Below, piece by piece: positions 1 to 9,381 of a stretch of DNA of 64,000 nucleotides. Below the pieces are notes generated by a model that did no database searches, was not told the DNA's origin, and was given only the letters and a program-made list of their open reading frames with translations. Location of the stretch: positions 620,001 through 684,000 of the forward strand of contig CANMQE010000001.1 in assembly GCA_947499975.1 (NCBI GenBank), read 5' to 3'. A program made the translations under genes and the position numbers. Within the stretch, counting starts at the first letter, position 1. Each line of letters begins with the position of its first letter. This DNA is from an uncultured Sphingomonadaceae bacterium. Its GTDB lineage: Bacteria > Pseudomonadota > Alphaproteobacteria > Sphingomonadales > Sphingomonadaceae.

Positions 1-1124
1 TGGCAGGGGAAGGGCCGATGCCCGCGATCGCGGGAAAATCGATTGCTCACCGCCAGCTCCTGTTCGCGCGCGAGGCGGGTTGCGAGACCGTGATCGCCTT
101 TGGCGGCGGCGGCTCTGCCGATGCGATAGACCTGCGCCATGCGGCAGAGAACATGGGCATGAAATACCGTGCCATTTCCAACAGTCTCGCCCTGCCGGGC
201 ATCATCGCGGATGAGGAAAGTCTGCTGGTGCTGCAACCGGGCCTGCTGCCTGAGTCGCGAGACGCGCTGGGTTTGCTGCGCGCAAAGGGGGACAGGGTAC
301 TCGTCGTCTCAGCAGGGGCGGGGGCGGTCTCTGGTTTTGAACGCATTGATCTCGACCGGGCGTGGGCTGGCGCGCTGTTGATTCCCGGCCACCTGCTGGG
401 TGAACTTGGCAATCTGCCCGAAGACGTTGCGCCGCACGGCGCACTTCTGCGGATTGCGATGCAGGCGCGGCTACCCGAAGTGCGCCTTGCGGACAGTATT
501 CTGGATGACACGGGCTGGACCATCATCGACACACCAGAAACCGCAATGGCACGCACGGCGACGTGGCAGCGTGCCAATCTTGAAAGCTCCCCGCCCACGG
601 CTCCTTCGAAATGGCTGGGTAAGGCCATCGTCACGAACCTTGGCACGCGCTTGCTGGATGCGCCGCGCACGCGGCCAGCCGTGCTGGCACTGGCTGCCAT
701 GCTGCTGCTTGGCGGACTTGTGGCAGGTTTTTACGAAAGGCCGGTTCTTGGCTTTATCCTGATTGCCGTCAGCGTTCCGGTGCTGGAGACTTTCCTCGCC
801 TTGCTGCGCCTTCTTGCCGCACCCTTTGGCACGGTAAGACGCTGGCCATGGCTGAGGCGCGGGGTAGACGCCGCGCTGCTGGTCCTGGGCGTGATGGCAA
901 TCGACAGCCTGGCGCACAGGGCGCTGTTTCCGCCAGTGGCGCTGGTGTCGGCGCTGCTCCTGATGGATCGGCGCAGCCTGCCGAAATTGATGGAGCCTTT
1001 GCGAGATCGCATGGTCATCGCGGCGGCCGTGGCGATCATTGCGGCGATTGCGACGCCTGAAATCGCAATCATGATTGCCGCGATGGCCGTGTTGCTGGCC
1101 AATATCGCGGTTCCGCGCAGATAA
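1..1124 (+). CDS. nucleotidyltransferase-like membrane protein, 5' end outside the window
   Basis: I do not recognise the precise family. The reading frame is open to the left edge, and the residues before the first ATG (position 18) read AGEGP and continue naturally into PMPAIAGKSIAHRQ, so the true start is probably upstream. The N-terminal 150 residues have the look of a sugar/NTP nucleotidyltransferase fold (glycine- and proline-rich start, then GCETVIAFGGG). The C-terminal 160 residues are hydrophobic, with about five predicted membrane segments (for example around residues 220-265 and 285-365). I do not see the DG-AR-G-D-D motif of CDP-alcohol phosphatidyltransferases, so a lipid head-group transfer role cannot be claimed. 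It lies 23 nt before the next gene on the same strand and may be co-transcribed with it. Confidence 0.6.
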   Translation, partial: AGEGPMPAIAGKSIAHRQLLFAREAGCETVIAFGGGGSADAIDLRHAAENMGMKYRAISNSLALPGIIADEESLLVLQPGLLPESRDALGLLRAKGDRVLVVSAGAGAVSGFERIDLDRAWAGALLIPGHLLGELGNLPEDVAPHGALLRIAMQARLPEVRLADSILDDTGWTIIDTPETAMARTATWQRANLESSPPTAPSKWLGKAIVTNLGTRLLDAPRTRPAVLALAAMLLLGGLVAGFYERPVLGFILIAVSVPVLETFLALLRLLAAPFGTVRRWPWLRRGVDAALLVLGVMAIDSLAHRALFPPVALVSALLLMDRRSLPKLMEPLRDRMVIAAAVAIIAAIATPEIAIMIAAMAVLLANIAVPRR

Positions 1125-1147
1125 CGCGCGCTTAACCAAGGTGCGCT

Positions 1148-2119
1148 ATGGCCAGTCGCATGAGCGATGAAAGCGACACCTTGGCTGGTGCCCAGTCGAT
1201 AGAAGATACGCTGCGCGGGGAGCTTGCGCAGGGGGATGTCATCCTGTCCACGGCCTGGCCCATCCTTCGCCATCTTCTGGCGAATGACGATCATGCGCTT
1301 TTCAGCGACGAGGTGATCGCGCGCATCCGCGGCATGATGAGCCACCTGTCACGCCAGTTGCTGTCCGAACTCGCTGCCGAGCTTGGCAAGGATGATCGCG
1401 AAGGGTTTCTGGGGAAGCACCAGGATACGCTCGCTGCGGAATTGCTGAACGGTATTGCTTTCCTCGGCCATGCCCACGCCCTGTCTATCGAGGCGCAACT
1501 GGCCGAACGGCTGAGCTTGCGAAGCGGCATAGATCCGGTGCTGACGCCATTGCTGCAGGAGCAGGCCGCATCGGGTGACGATGCGCTGGCGGGGGCTGCC
1601 ATGCGGGTGATCGCGGCGCAAGCGCGTTTCATGCAGCACCAGCGCCGGATGGAATTGCCGCTCAACGAGTTGCCGGCAGAACTGTTCAATGCCGCCACCA
1701 GCGCATTGAAAGCGGTACTTGTCGATTATCCGCGAGAGACTGCAATCGTGGCGAAACGCCTTCACGAGGGTTTCGACGAGAAGGAACGGCGCGTTGGCCA
1801 GATGACCAGGCTGCTGATCGCCCTGGGCGGTTCTGCAAAGCGCGCGCTGGCCATCGATCACGCCGGTCTTTCCATCTTTGCCACCGCGATATCGATGGCA
1901 TCCAGCCAAAGCCGCGAAATCGCAGTGCTTTCGCTGGGGGACAATCAGAGCGCGCGCCTGGCCCTTTTCCTTCGCGCAGCGGGCCTTTCGCAAAGCGCGG
2001 TGGAGGAACAGTTTCTCTACCTTCATCCCGAGGTGTCGTTGCCCGACGCGTTCGATGCCCTTTCAAGCGATCGCGCCACCGCGTTGCTGGCAGATGCATC
2101 ACAGGGACTGGCGAACTAG
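1148..2119 (+). CDS. uncharacterised alpha-helical protein, possibly DUF2336-like
   Basis: A 323-residue soluble protein with no signal peptide or membrane segment. It is predicted to be almost entirely helical, with repeated leucine/alanine-rich segments. The C-terminal third (AVLSLGDNQSARLALFLRAA and following) resembles what I recall of alphaproteobacterial DUF2336 proteins; this is from memory and unproven. The stop codon is only 3 nt before the start of the histidine-kinase-like gene, so the two are almost certainly one transcript and may act together in signalling. No catalytic motif is visible. Confidence 0.7.
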   Translation: MASRMSDESDTLAGAQSIEDTLRGELAQGDVILSTAWPILRHLLANDDHALFSDEVIARIRGMMSHLSRQLLSELAAELGKDDREGFLGKHQDTLAAELLNGIAFLGHAHALSIEAQLAERLSLRSGIDPVLTPLLQEQAASGDDALAGAAMRVIAAQARFMQHQRRMELPLNELPAELFNAATSALKAVLVDYPRETAIVAKRLHEGFDEKERRVGQMTRLLIALGGSAKRALAIDHAGLSIFATAISMASSQSREIAVLSLGDNQSARLALFLRAAGLSQSAVEEQFLYLHPEVSLPDAFDALSSDRATALLADASQGLAN

Positions 2120-2122
2120 GAG

Positions 2123-3502
2123 ATGGTCGCCCCGACCCCCATAATCGCGCGGGCGCGCACCGATCTGCACGACAGGCTCGTGGAGGCGGATGAGCCGCTG
2201 GCAGGCTTCCACCTGCGCTCTGGCGGCGAACTGCCCGGCCCGCTGGTGACGCCGGCCCTGATCGAACTGGTGCGCAAGGCGCGCGTCTACAAACTGCGGT
2301 TGGCAAGAGCCATTCGCGCGCAGGACGAGAGCGAGCAGATCACCGCCTGGGTGGAGGTGGAGCCGGAAGGCGAGGGCGCCTCCATCGCGATTGCCGACTG
2401 GCAGGCGGAGGCGCTCAATCCGCCGACGCAATCCGAAACATCCCATGCAAGGCTGGCGCTTGTTCGCCACGTTGCAGGGCTGGGCGCACGCCTCGGGCCG
2501 TCGCAGGAATTGCTGACGGTGGAGAGCGAGGCTGAGGATCTGTCCGATCTAGTCGCGCGGATGCAAGAAGGCATCGGCAAGCCTTGGACCGACTTCATCG
2601 CACCTGCCGGAAAGACGCATCGCAAGCCGCTCCATTGGAGGATGCTGGACGGCGCATCTGTCGAGATTGCCGGATCGGAGCGGCGGTGGAACGTGGCGCT
2701 CGTGCCGCTCGGCAAGCCGCAGCCGGGCAGTGCAGGGTTCGAACTCTATCTGGTGCCGCAGCAAGCCGCGCAGGAGGCACCGCCAAAGACACCGACAGAC
2801 GCGAAGCGCAGCAACGGTATCGGTCGTGACATCGCGCCCGTTCTTCGCCAGCCTGTGAGCCGTATCATCGCCAATGCGGAAACGATCCGCACCCAGCTCG
2901 CCGGGCCGCTGGCCGATGAATACAGCAATTACGCCGCCGACATCGCCTCTGCAGGAGAGCACCTCCTCGCGCTGATCGACGATCTCACGACGCTGGAACT
3001 GGTGGAGGATGATCGCTTCGTCACCGCTCCCGACAAGATCGACCTTGCCGATGTGGCGCAGAGAGCTGTCGGCATTCTCGGCGTTCGCGCAGGCGAGCGT
3101 GGCGTTTCGCTCGACGCTCCGAAATCAGCGGACAGCGTGCCCGCAATCGGTGAATTTCGCCGTGTTCTGCAGGTTCTGCTCAATCTTGTGGGCAACGCGA
3201 TCCGTCATTCGCCGCAGGGCGGCCACGTATGGATTCGCACCGAGCATGACGGCAAGCGCGCCCGCATAACCGTGGCCGATCAGGGCGATGGACTGGACGA
3301 AGCGGAGCAGGCCAAGGTCTTCAACAAGTTTGAAAGACTGGGAAGAAGCGGTGACGGTGGATCGGGTCTCGGCCTCTATATCTCCAAGCGACTTGCCGAG
3401 GCGATGGATGGCGCGCTGACTGTCGAGAGCGACAAGGGGAAGGGCGCACGCTTCACGCTGGAACTGCCCAGCTTCGAGGAACGCCGCAAGCAGCCGCGTT
3501 GA
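2123..3502 (+). CDS. histidine-kinase-like protein lacking the phospho-accepting histidine
   Basis: A 459-residue protein with no membrane segments. Residues 1-225 form an uncharacterised sensory region. Residues 230-300 form a DHp-like two-helix hairpin, and residues 340-452 an HATPase_c domain. The ATP-binding boxes are intact: N box LLNLVGNAIRHSP, G1 VADQGDGLD, F box VFNKFERLGR and G2 GGSGLGLYISKRL. In the DHp region the segment APVLRQPVSRII aligns with the usual S-H-E-L-R-T-P block, and proline 239 sits where the histidine should be. The protein should therefore bind ATP but not autophosphorylate in the usual way. No response regulator is adjacent. A pseudokinase or scaffold role is an inference. 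Confidence 0.88.
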   Translation: MVAPTPIIARARTDLHDRLVEADEPLAGFHLRSGGELPGPLVTPALIELVRKARVYKLRLARAIRAQDESEQITAWVEVEPEGEGASIAIADWQAEALNPPTQSETSHARLALVRHVAGLGARLGPSQELLTVESEAEDLSDLVARMQEGIGKPWTDFIAPAGKTHRKPLHWRMLDGASVEIAGSERRWNVALVPLGKPQPGSAGFELYLVPQQAAQEAPPKTPTDAKRSNGIGRDIAPVLRQPVSRIIANAETIRTQLAGPLADEYSNYAADIASAGEHLLALIDDLTTLELVEDDRFVTAPDKIDLADVAQRAVGILGVRAGERGVSLDAPKSADSVPAIGEFRRVLQVLLNLVGNAIRHSPQGGHVWIRTEHDGKRARITVADQGDGLDEAEQAKVFNKFERLGRSGDGGSGLGLYISKRLAEAMDGALTVESDKGKGARFTLELPSFEERRKQPR

Positions 3503-3534
3503 TTGCACGCTCTCACATTTTCCGCCCCCATACG

Positions 3535-3560
3535 AAAACACCCGGCCAAATGACCGGGTG
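3535..3560 (-). terminator. Rho-independent terminator of gltA
   Basis: Perfect 7 bp inverted repeat (CACCCGG/CCGGGTG, 8 nt loop) 24 nt past the gltA stop. In the gltA direction the stem is followed by TTTT. On the plus strand it is followed by a pyrimidine-rich stretch, so it may also stop transcripts from the histidine-kinase-like gene. Confidence 0.75.
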
Positions 3561-3583
3561 CTTCCTTATCAATTTGCGGCGAT

Positions 3584-4870
3584 TCAGCGCTGGTCGAGCG
3601 GCACGTAATCGCGCTGCGTCGGGCCGGTGTACAGCTGGCGCGGACGGCCGATGACCTGGCCGGGATCGGAAATCATCTCGTTCCACTGCGCCACCCAGCC
3701 CACGGTACGGGCCAGCGCAAAAAGCGCGGTGAACATCGTGGTCGGGAAACCGATCGCGGAAAGGATCACGCCGGAATAGAAGTCGACGTTGGGGAAAAGT
3801 TTCTTCTCCTGGAAGTACGGATCGTTGAGCGCCATTTCCTCGAGAGCCAGAGCGGTTTCGAAAACGGGGTCCGTCACGTTCAGCGCCTCGAACACCTCGC
3901 GGACGGTCTTCTGCATCACGGTCGCGCGCGGATCGTAGTTCTTGTAGACACGGTGGCCGAAGCCCATCAGGCGGAACGGATCGTTCTTGTCCTTGGCCCG
4001 CTCGATATAATGCGGGATGCGATCGGGCGTTCCGATCTCGCGCAGCATGTTGAGCGCCGCCTCGTTCGCGCCGCCGTGCGCCGGGCCCCACAGGCAGGCA
4101 ATACCGGCAGAGATACAGGCGAACGGATTGGCGCCGGACGAACCGGCAAGCCGCACCGTGGAGGTGGAGGCGTTCTGCTCATGGTCGGCATGGAGGATGA
4201 AAATCCGGTCCATTGCCTTTTCCACTGCCGGAACCACTTCGTAATCCTCGGCAGGCACGCCGAAAGTCATGCGCAGGAAATTGCCCGTGTAGCTGAGCGA
4301 ATTCTTCGGCTGCATGAAAGGCTGGCCGACTGCATACTTGTAAGCCCAGGCCGCGATGGTGGGCATCTTTGCAATCAGGCGGTGACTGGAGATCTTGCGA
4401 TGCTCCGGATCGGAGATGTCGGTGCTGTCGTGATAGAAGGACGACAGCGCGCCCACCACGCCGCACATGATCGCCATGGGGTGCGCATCACGGCGAAAAC
4501 CCTGGAAGAACTGCCGCATCTGGTCATGCAGCATGGTGTGATAGGTGATGGTGTTGGTGAAGTCGGAATATTCATCCTGGCTGGGCAGCTCGCCGTTCAG
4601 CAGCAGGTAGGCAACTTCCATAAAGCTGGAATTTTCCGCCAGCTGGCCGATGGGATAGCCGCGATGCAGCAGCACGCCTTCCTGACCATCGATGAATGTC
4701 AGCGCGCTTTCGCAAGATGCCGTGGACTTGTAGCCCGGATCGAACGTGAACTTGCCCGTCTTGGCGTACAGCTTGCGGATGTCGATGACATCCGGGCCGC
4801 AGCTGCCTTCCAGCGTGGGAAAATCGTGGCTCTCGCCACCTACCGTCAAATCCGCCTGCTTGTCAGCCAA
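3584..4870 (-). CDS. gltA: citrate synthase (type II)
   Basis: Condenses oxaloacetate and acetyl-CoA to citrate, the entry step of the TCA cycle. The protein is 428 residues, the usual length of the NADH-sensitive bacterial type. The catalytic residues are present: H265 in GPAHGG, H306 in GFGHRVYK and D363 in NVDFYSG. The ATG start is preceded by GGAGAA at good spacing. It follows gltX by 46 nt on the same strand and has its own terminator downstream. Confidence 0.98.
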   Translation of the reverse strand: MADKQADLTVGGESHDFPTLEGSCGPDVIDIRKLYAKTGKFTFDPGYKSTASCESALTFIDGQEGVLLHRGYPIGQLAENSSFMEVAYLLLNGELPSQDEYSDFTNTITYHTMLHDQMRQFFQGFRRDAHPMAIMCGVVGALSSFYHDSTDISDPEHRKISSHRLIAKMPTIAAWAYKYAVGQPFMQPKNSLSYTGNFLRMTFGVPAEDYEVVPAVEKAMDRIFILHADHEQNASTSTVRLAGSSGANPFACISAGIACLWGPAHGGANEAALNMLREIGTPDRIPHYIERAKDKNDPFRLMGFGHRVYKNYDPRATVMQKTVREVFEALNVTDPVFETALALEEMALNDPYFQEKKLFPNVDFYSGVILSAIGFPTTMFTALFALARTVGWVAQWNEMISDPGQVIGRPRQLYTGPTQRDYVPLDQR

Positions 4871-4916
4871 AGCCGTTCTCCTTCAAATATCTGATTTAGG
4901 GGGTTGAGCGCGTGTC

Positions 4917-6347
4917 TCAGCCGCCTGCTTGATCGTTGATCCGTGCCAGGCTTTCCTCTCTTCCGAGAAGAACCAGCACATCGAAAATTCCTGGCGAGGT
5001 TGTTTGCCCTGTCAGCGCCGCGCGGAGCGGCTGTGCGAGTTTGCCGAGCCCAAGCTCAAGCTCCTCCGCATAGGCTTTCAAACTGGCCTCCAGCGCCTCG
5101 ATTGTCCAGTCCGTTTCTGCCTGCAACCGTTCCGAAATGGCACTAAGGCGCTGCTTTGCCTCGTCATCCAGCAGACTGGCCGCCTTCTCGGTCAGTTCCA
5201 GCGGGCGCTGCTTGAACAGGAAGGAGGCTCCCTCGGCCAGTTCGTTGAGATCGCGGGCGCGCGTCTTGAGCTCCGGCATCGCCTTCGTCAGCAAGGCCTG
5301 GTCGGCATCGGGGCCGATCAGCGGCGCGACAAGACTGGCAAGCCGGGCATCGTCGGCGGCACGAATGTAATTGCCGTTCATGCTCAGCAGCTTCTTCATG
5401 TCGAAGCGGCTCGGGCCCTTGTTCACGCCATTGATGTCGAACAGCGCGATGGCCTCTTCACGGCTGAACTCTTCCTGGTCGCCGTGGCCCCAGCCAAGCC
5501 GCAGGAGGTAGTTGAACAGCGCCTCTGGCAGGATGCCCATGTCGCGATAATCGCGCACGCCCAGCGCGCCATGGCGCTTGGAAAGCTTGGCCCCGTCGTT
5601 GCCGTGTATCAGCGGCACGTGGGCATAGGTTGGCTCTTCCCAGCCATCCTCGATACCCTGCATGGCGCGGATAACCTGGATCTGGCGGAAGGCATTGTTC
5701 AGATGGTCGTCACCGCGGATGATGTGGGTGCAGTTCATGTCCATGTCATCTACCACGACGGCGAGCATGTATGTCGGCGTGCCATCCGCGCGCAGCAGGA
5801 TGAAATCATCGATTTCGCGATTATCCACCTTCACGCGGCCCTGCACGGCATCCTCGATCACCGTTTCGCCGCCCTCGGGCGTCTTGATGCGGATAGTAAA
5901 GGGCGCACCTTCCGGCGCTTCGGAAGGATCGCGATCACGCCAGCGACCGTCGTAGCGCAAGGGCTGCTTCTTCGCCTTCTGCTGCTCGCGCATTTCGGCA
6001 AGCTCTTCGGAAGAAGCGAAGCACTTGTAAGCCTGCCCGTTCTCCAGCAGCTTCATCGCGACTTCGGCGTGGCGATCCGCGCGCTCGCTCTGGTAAACAG
6101 GCTCTTCGTCAAACTCGAGACCCAGCCAGTCCAGCCCTTCCAGGATTACGTCGATCGCTTCCTGCGTGGACCGCTTCTTGTCGGTATCCTCGATGCGCAG
6201 CAGAGCCTTGCCACCCAGGTGGCGGGCATAGAGCCAGGAGAACAATCCCGTGCGGGCGTTGCCGATATGCAGAAAGCCCGTCGGGCTGGGAGCGAAGCGC
6301 GTCACAACCAGACGCTGATCGGAAACCTTGCCACTCGAACTTGCCAT
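4917..6347 (-). CDS. gltX: glutamate--tRNA ligase
   Basis: Charges tRNA-Glu with glutamate (class I aminoacyl-tRNA synthetase). The HIGH-type motif is HIGNARTG near the N-terminus and the KMSKS-type motif is KLSKRHG. Length is 476 residues, typical of the family. I chose the ATG at 6347 because it is preceded by AGGAAA at proper spacing and begins just before the conserved block ([15 protein letters not shown]). An in-frame ATG at 6377 would add ten residues and overlap the divergent comEC start. Confidence 0.97.
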   Translation of the reverse strand: MASSSGKVSDQRLVVTRFAPSPTGFLHIGNARTGLFSWLYARHLGGKALLRIEDTDKKRSTQEAIDVILEGLDWLGLEFDEEPVYQSERADRHAEVAMKLLENGQAYKCFASSEELAEMREQQKAKKQPLRYDGRWRDRDPSEAPEGAPFTIRIKTPEGGETVIEDAVQGRVKVDNREIDDFILLRADGTPTYMLAVVVDDMDMNCTHIIRGDDHLNNAFRQIQVIRAMQGIEDGWEEPTYAHVPLIHGNDGAKLSKRHGALGVRDYRDMGILPEALFNYLLRLGWGHGDQEEFSREEAIALFDINGVNKGPSRFDMKKLLSMNGNYIRAADDARLASLVAPLIGPDADQALLTKAMPELKTRARDLNELAEGASFLFKQRPLELTEKAASLLDDEAKQRLSAISERLQAETDWTIEALEASLKAYAEELELGLGKLAQPLRAALTGQTTSPGIFDVLVLLGREESLARINDQAGG

Positions 6348-6375
6348 ATCTGCTTGTTTCCTGTCCCGTATTCTC

Positions 6376-8568
6376 ATGGCTACAAAGCATCCGCCATTGG
6401 TGCCGCTGGGCGACTATCCGGGCGATGCTGCGCCGCAGCACACGCATTGGCGAAAGCTGCGCGGTTTGTCCAGTATCGCGGCGCAGGCTGAGCAATTCCT
6501 TGCCTCTTCCGGCTTTGATCGCGGGCCGTGGCTTGCCGTGGCGCTTGCTGCGGGAATCGGTGCGTGGTTCGTGCTGGGCGATTCCACGGGATGGGTGTTG
6601 TCGATTGCCGCCGGGCTGATGACGGCGCTTGGCGCTGCTGCCCTGTGGAAAGGGCAAGAGGAGCGGGTTCACCTGGTGGGCGCACTGGTGGCGTGCGGCC
6701 TGCTGTTTGCGTTTGGCACCGGCCTCGCGTGGAGCCGATCCGAAATCGTGGGCGCACAGGCGTTCGAGAGGCCGGTGTACGGCAGCTTTCAGGGCCGGGT
6801 TCTTCAACGCATTGAGCAACCCGCGCAGGACCGGGTTCGACTGGTTCTGGCGACGCGCGATCCTGATAGCCAGCAACCTGTAAAAATCCGGGTGAACGTG
6901 CCCGTGGAGAAGGATCTGCCGGATCTGCGGGAGAACGCCGTGGTCGAGCTTCAGGCGCGGCTGATGCCTCCAGCTGCGCCCATGCTCCCCGGCGGATATA
7001 ATTTCGCGCGGACGGCCTGGTTCCAGGGTCTGGCGGCAACCGGCAGCGTGCAGGGCGAAATTAGCGTGCTCGAACCTGCCCAGACACAGTCCGACCCGAT
7101 AGCGTCCCTCCAGCGAATACTTTCAAGCCACGTACGCACACAGCTTGGCGGCTCTGCCGGATCGATTGCCGCAGCTTTCGCCAGCGGAGACCGGGGCGCG
7201 ATCAGCGAGGCGGACGAGGATGCGATGCGCGATGCTGGGTTGACGCACCTGCTTTCCATCAGCGGGCTGCACGTCAGCGCCGTTATTGCGGGCACTTACC
7301 TGCTCGCCATCCGGCTGCTGGCCTTGTGGCCCTGGCTGGTGCTGCGCGTCAGGCTGCCCGTGGCCGCGGCCGGTATCGCCGCGCTGGCGGGGATCGGCTA
7401 TACCTTGCTGACAGGCGCGCAGGTTCCCACCGTACGCAGCTGCATCGCGGCCCTGCTGGTTCTGGGGGCACTTGCGATCGGGCGTGAACCGCTCTCGCTG
7501 CGAATGGTGGCCGTGGCTGCTGTGGCGGTGATGCTGCTGTGGCCGGAAAGCCTTGTAGGCCCAAGCTTCCAGATGAGTTTTGCCGCCGTGATCGCCATCG
7601 TGGCGCTGCATAACAGCGAACCGGTGAAACGCTTCCTGCAGGCAAGGGAGGAAAGCAAGGCGGCATGGCTGGCGCGCCGAACGATCATGCTGCTGATCAC
7701 CGGAATGGTGATCGAAATCGCCCTCATGCCCATCGTGCTGTTCCATTTTCACCGCGCGGGCGTTTACGGCGCACTGGCCAATGTCATCGCGATACCGCTC
7801 GTCACGTTTCTTTCGATGCCGCTGATCGCTGTCGCGCTGGCGCTGGATGTGGTCGGCCTGGGCGCTCCGGCGTGGTGGCTGGTTGGCGTTTCGCTGGATG
7901 CATTGCTGGGCATTGCCCATTTCACCGCCGATCAGCCGGGCGCGGTGAAGCTGATCCCGCAGATGACCGGCCTGACATTCGCGCTGTTCGTGATGGGCGG
8001 CTTGTGGCTGGCACTTTGGCGAGGGCGCGCACGCCTGTGGGGCTTTGCGCCCGCAGCTGTTGCCACGACCATGATCGCGTCTACCCCCATTCCCGATCTG
8101 CTCATCTCAGGTGACGGAAGGCATGTCGGTATCACGGGAGAGGATACGCGGCTGCTGGTGCTGCGAAACACCGATAGCGATTACACACGCGACAATCTGA
8201 TGGAACTGGCGGGCGTAACTGGCGAGCCACTCGCCCTGGATAATTGGCCCGGCGCTGAGTGCAGCCAGGATTTCTGCGTCATCACGATGGAACGAGGTGG
8301 GCGCGACTGGCATGTCCTGATGAGCCGAAGCAGGAACATCGTGGGAGAACGCGCGCTGGCGGCCGCTTGCGAAAGGGCGGACATCGTCGTGTCGGACCGG
8401 TGGCTGCCGCGCAGTTGCGAACCACGCTGGCTGCGGGCGGACAGGAGGATGCTCTCGGAATCCGGCGGTCTGGCCATTGTCCTGGGCGAAGAGCCGGACA
8501 TCCGCCGCGTTGCCGATAGCCAGGGCGATCACGGCTGGTGGACTGCGCCCGAAACCGACCGGCGCTAG
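6376..8568 (+). CDS. comEC: ComEC/Rec2-family DNA-uptake channel protein
   Basis: A 730-residue polytopic inner-membrane protein expected to form the channel for single-stranded DNA import in competent cells. Residues about 50-90 form an N-terminal pair of membrane helices, followed by a DUF4131/OB-like region, then the Competence domain with its hallmark [11 protein letters not shown] and about eight membrane helices. The final 170 residues correspond to the beta-lactamase-like domain of larger ComEC proteins, but I see no HxHxDH metal motif, so this part looks degenerate. It is divergent from gltX with 28 nt between starts. No clear ribosome-binding site precedes ATG 6376; a TTG at 6328 in the same frame is less likely. 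Confidence 0.92.
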   Translation: MATKHPPLVPLGDYPGDAAPQHTHWRKLRGLSSIAAQAEQFLASSGFDRGPWLAVALAAGIGAWFVLGDSTGWVLSIAAGLMTALGAAALWKGQEERVHLVGALVACGLLFAFGTGLAWSRSEIVGAQAFERPVYGSFQGRVLQRIEQPAQDRVRLVLATRDPDSQQPVKIRVNVPVEKDLPDLRENAVVELQARLMPPAAPMLPGGYNFARTAWFQGLAATGSVQGEISVLEPAQTQSDPIASLQRILSSHVRTQLGGSAGSIAAAFASGDRGAISEADEDAMRDAGLTHLLSISGLHVSAVIAGTYLLAIRLLALWPWLVLRVRLPVAAAGIAALAGIGYTLLTGAQVPTVRSCIAALLVLGALAIGREPLSLRMVAVAAVAVMLLWPESLVGPSFQMSFAAVIAIVALHNSEPVKRFLQAREESKAAWLARRTIMLLITGMVIEIALMPIVLFHFHRAGVYGALANVIAIPLVTFLSMPLIAVALALDVVGLGAPAWWLVGVSLDALLGIAHFTADQPGAVKLIPQMTGLTFALFVMGGLWLALWRGRARLWGFAPAAVATTMIASTPIPDLLISGDGRHVGITGEDTRLLVLRNTDSDYTRDNLMELAGVTGEPLALDNWPGAECSQDFCVITMERGGRDWHVLMSRSRNIVGERALAAACERADIVVSDRWLPRSCEPRWLRADRRMLSESGGLAIVLGEEPDIRRVADSQGDHGWWTAPETDRR

Positions 8569-8575
8569 AACGGGG

Positions 8576-8606
8576 AAGGGCGGCACCCGCGAGGGATACC
8601 GCCCTT
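8576..8606. terminator. possible bidirectional terminator hairpin
   Basis: Perfect 8 bp inverted repeat (AAGGGCGG/CCGCCCTT, 15 nt loop) between the convergent ends of comEC and lexA. There is no strong T tract on either strand, so it is only a candidate. Confidence 0.4.
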
Positions 8607-8638
8607 GTCGAAATGCTCTATCAGCAGGAACAATGTTG

Positions 8639-9310
8639 TCAGTGGTAACGCCGCAGAAGACCGGCCAGCTTGCCCTGAACCTTCACCTGCTTGCCCTCGT
8701 AGACCTGCGGATCGTAGGACGCATTGGCCGGATCGAGGCGGATTCTGCTGCCATCGTGGAAGAGATACTTCAGCGTTGCTTCCTCGTCATTCACCAATGC
8801 GACCACGATATCACCGTCGCGCGCCGTATCGGCTTTCTTCACGAGAGCGAAGTCGCCATCGAAAATGCCGGCCTCCACCATGGAATCGCCGCTCACCTCC
8901 AGCGCGTAATGTTCGCCCGAACCAAGCAGCGCGGCGGGCACCGGCAATGTCTGGCTGTCTTCCAGCGCCTCTATCGGCACGCCTGCTGCAATGCGGCCAT
9001 GCAGGGGAATCTCGATCACGTCATTTGCAGGTTCGGGATTGCTGGCTGGCGGGGTGGTGACCTTCGCCACGGTATCTGCACCCCTGGCGCCGACATCCTC
9101 AGGCATCTTGACCACTTCAAGCGCGCGCGCACGATTGGGCAAGCGACGGATGAAGCCGCGTTCTTCCAGAGCGGAAATCAGGCGATGCACGCCGGACTTG
9201 CTCTTGAGATCAAGCGCTTCCTTCATCTCTTCGAAACTCGGAGATATGCCGCTATCTTCCAATCGGCGATTAATGAACAACAGCAATTCGTGTTGCTTGG
9301 CAGTCAACAT
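8639..9310 (-). CDS. lexA: LexA SOS-response repressor
   Basis: Represses DNA-damage genes until RecA triggers self-cleavage. The 223-residue protein has an N-terminal winged helix (residues 1-68) and a C-terminal S24 peptidase domain. The cleavage site is A109-G110 in GRIAAGVP. The catalytic dyad is S143 (SGDSM) and K181 (EEATLKYLF). An SOS box lies 33 nt upstream of the start, which predicts autoregulation independent of the moeA unit behind it. Confidence 0.98.
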   Translation of the reverse strand: MLTAKQHELLLFINRRLEDSGISPSFEEMKEALDLKSKSGVHRLISALEERGFIRRLPNRARALEVVKMPEDVGARGADTVAKVTTPPASNPEPANDVIEIPLHGRIAAGVPIEALEDSQTLPVPAALLGSGEHYALEVSGDSMVEAGIFDGDFALVKKADTARDGDIVVALVNDEEATLKYLFHDGSRIRLDPANASYDPQVYEGKQVKVQGKLAGLLRRYH

Positions 9311-9342
9311 GAGCCAGGTCCCTCAGTAATGTTCCAAAGTGG

Positions 9343-9357
9343 GAACGAATAAGGAAC
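9343..9357 (-). promoter_or_regulatory. LexA-binding SOS box
   Basis: On the lexA strand the sequence reads GTTC-N7-GTTC, an exact match to the direct-repeat SOS box known from alphaproteobacteria. Next to it, 9331-9346 forms the palindrome GTTCC-N6-GGAAC, which shares one half-site. Confidence 0.88.
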
Positions 9358-9381
9358 AATTAAGAAACAGATTCGCTCAAG

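Noticed and set aside
47-2306. Several long minus-strand open frames opposite the first two genes
   Set aside because: They mirror the codon pattern of the plus-strand genes; no start sites or recognisable motifs.
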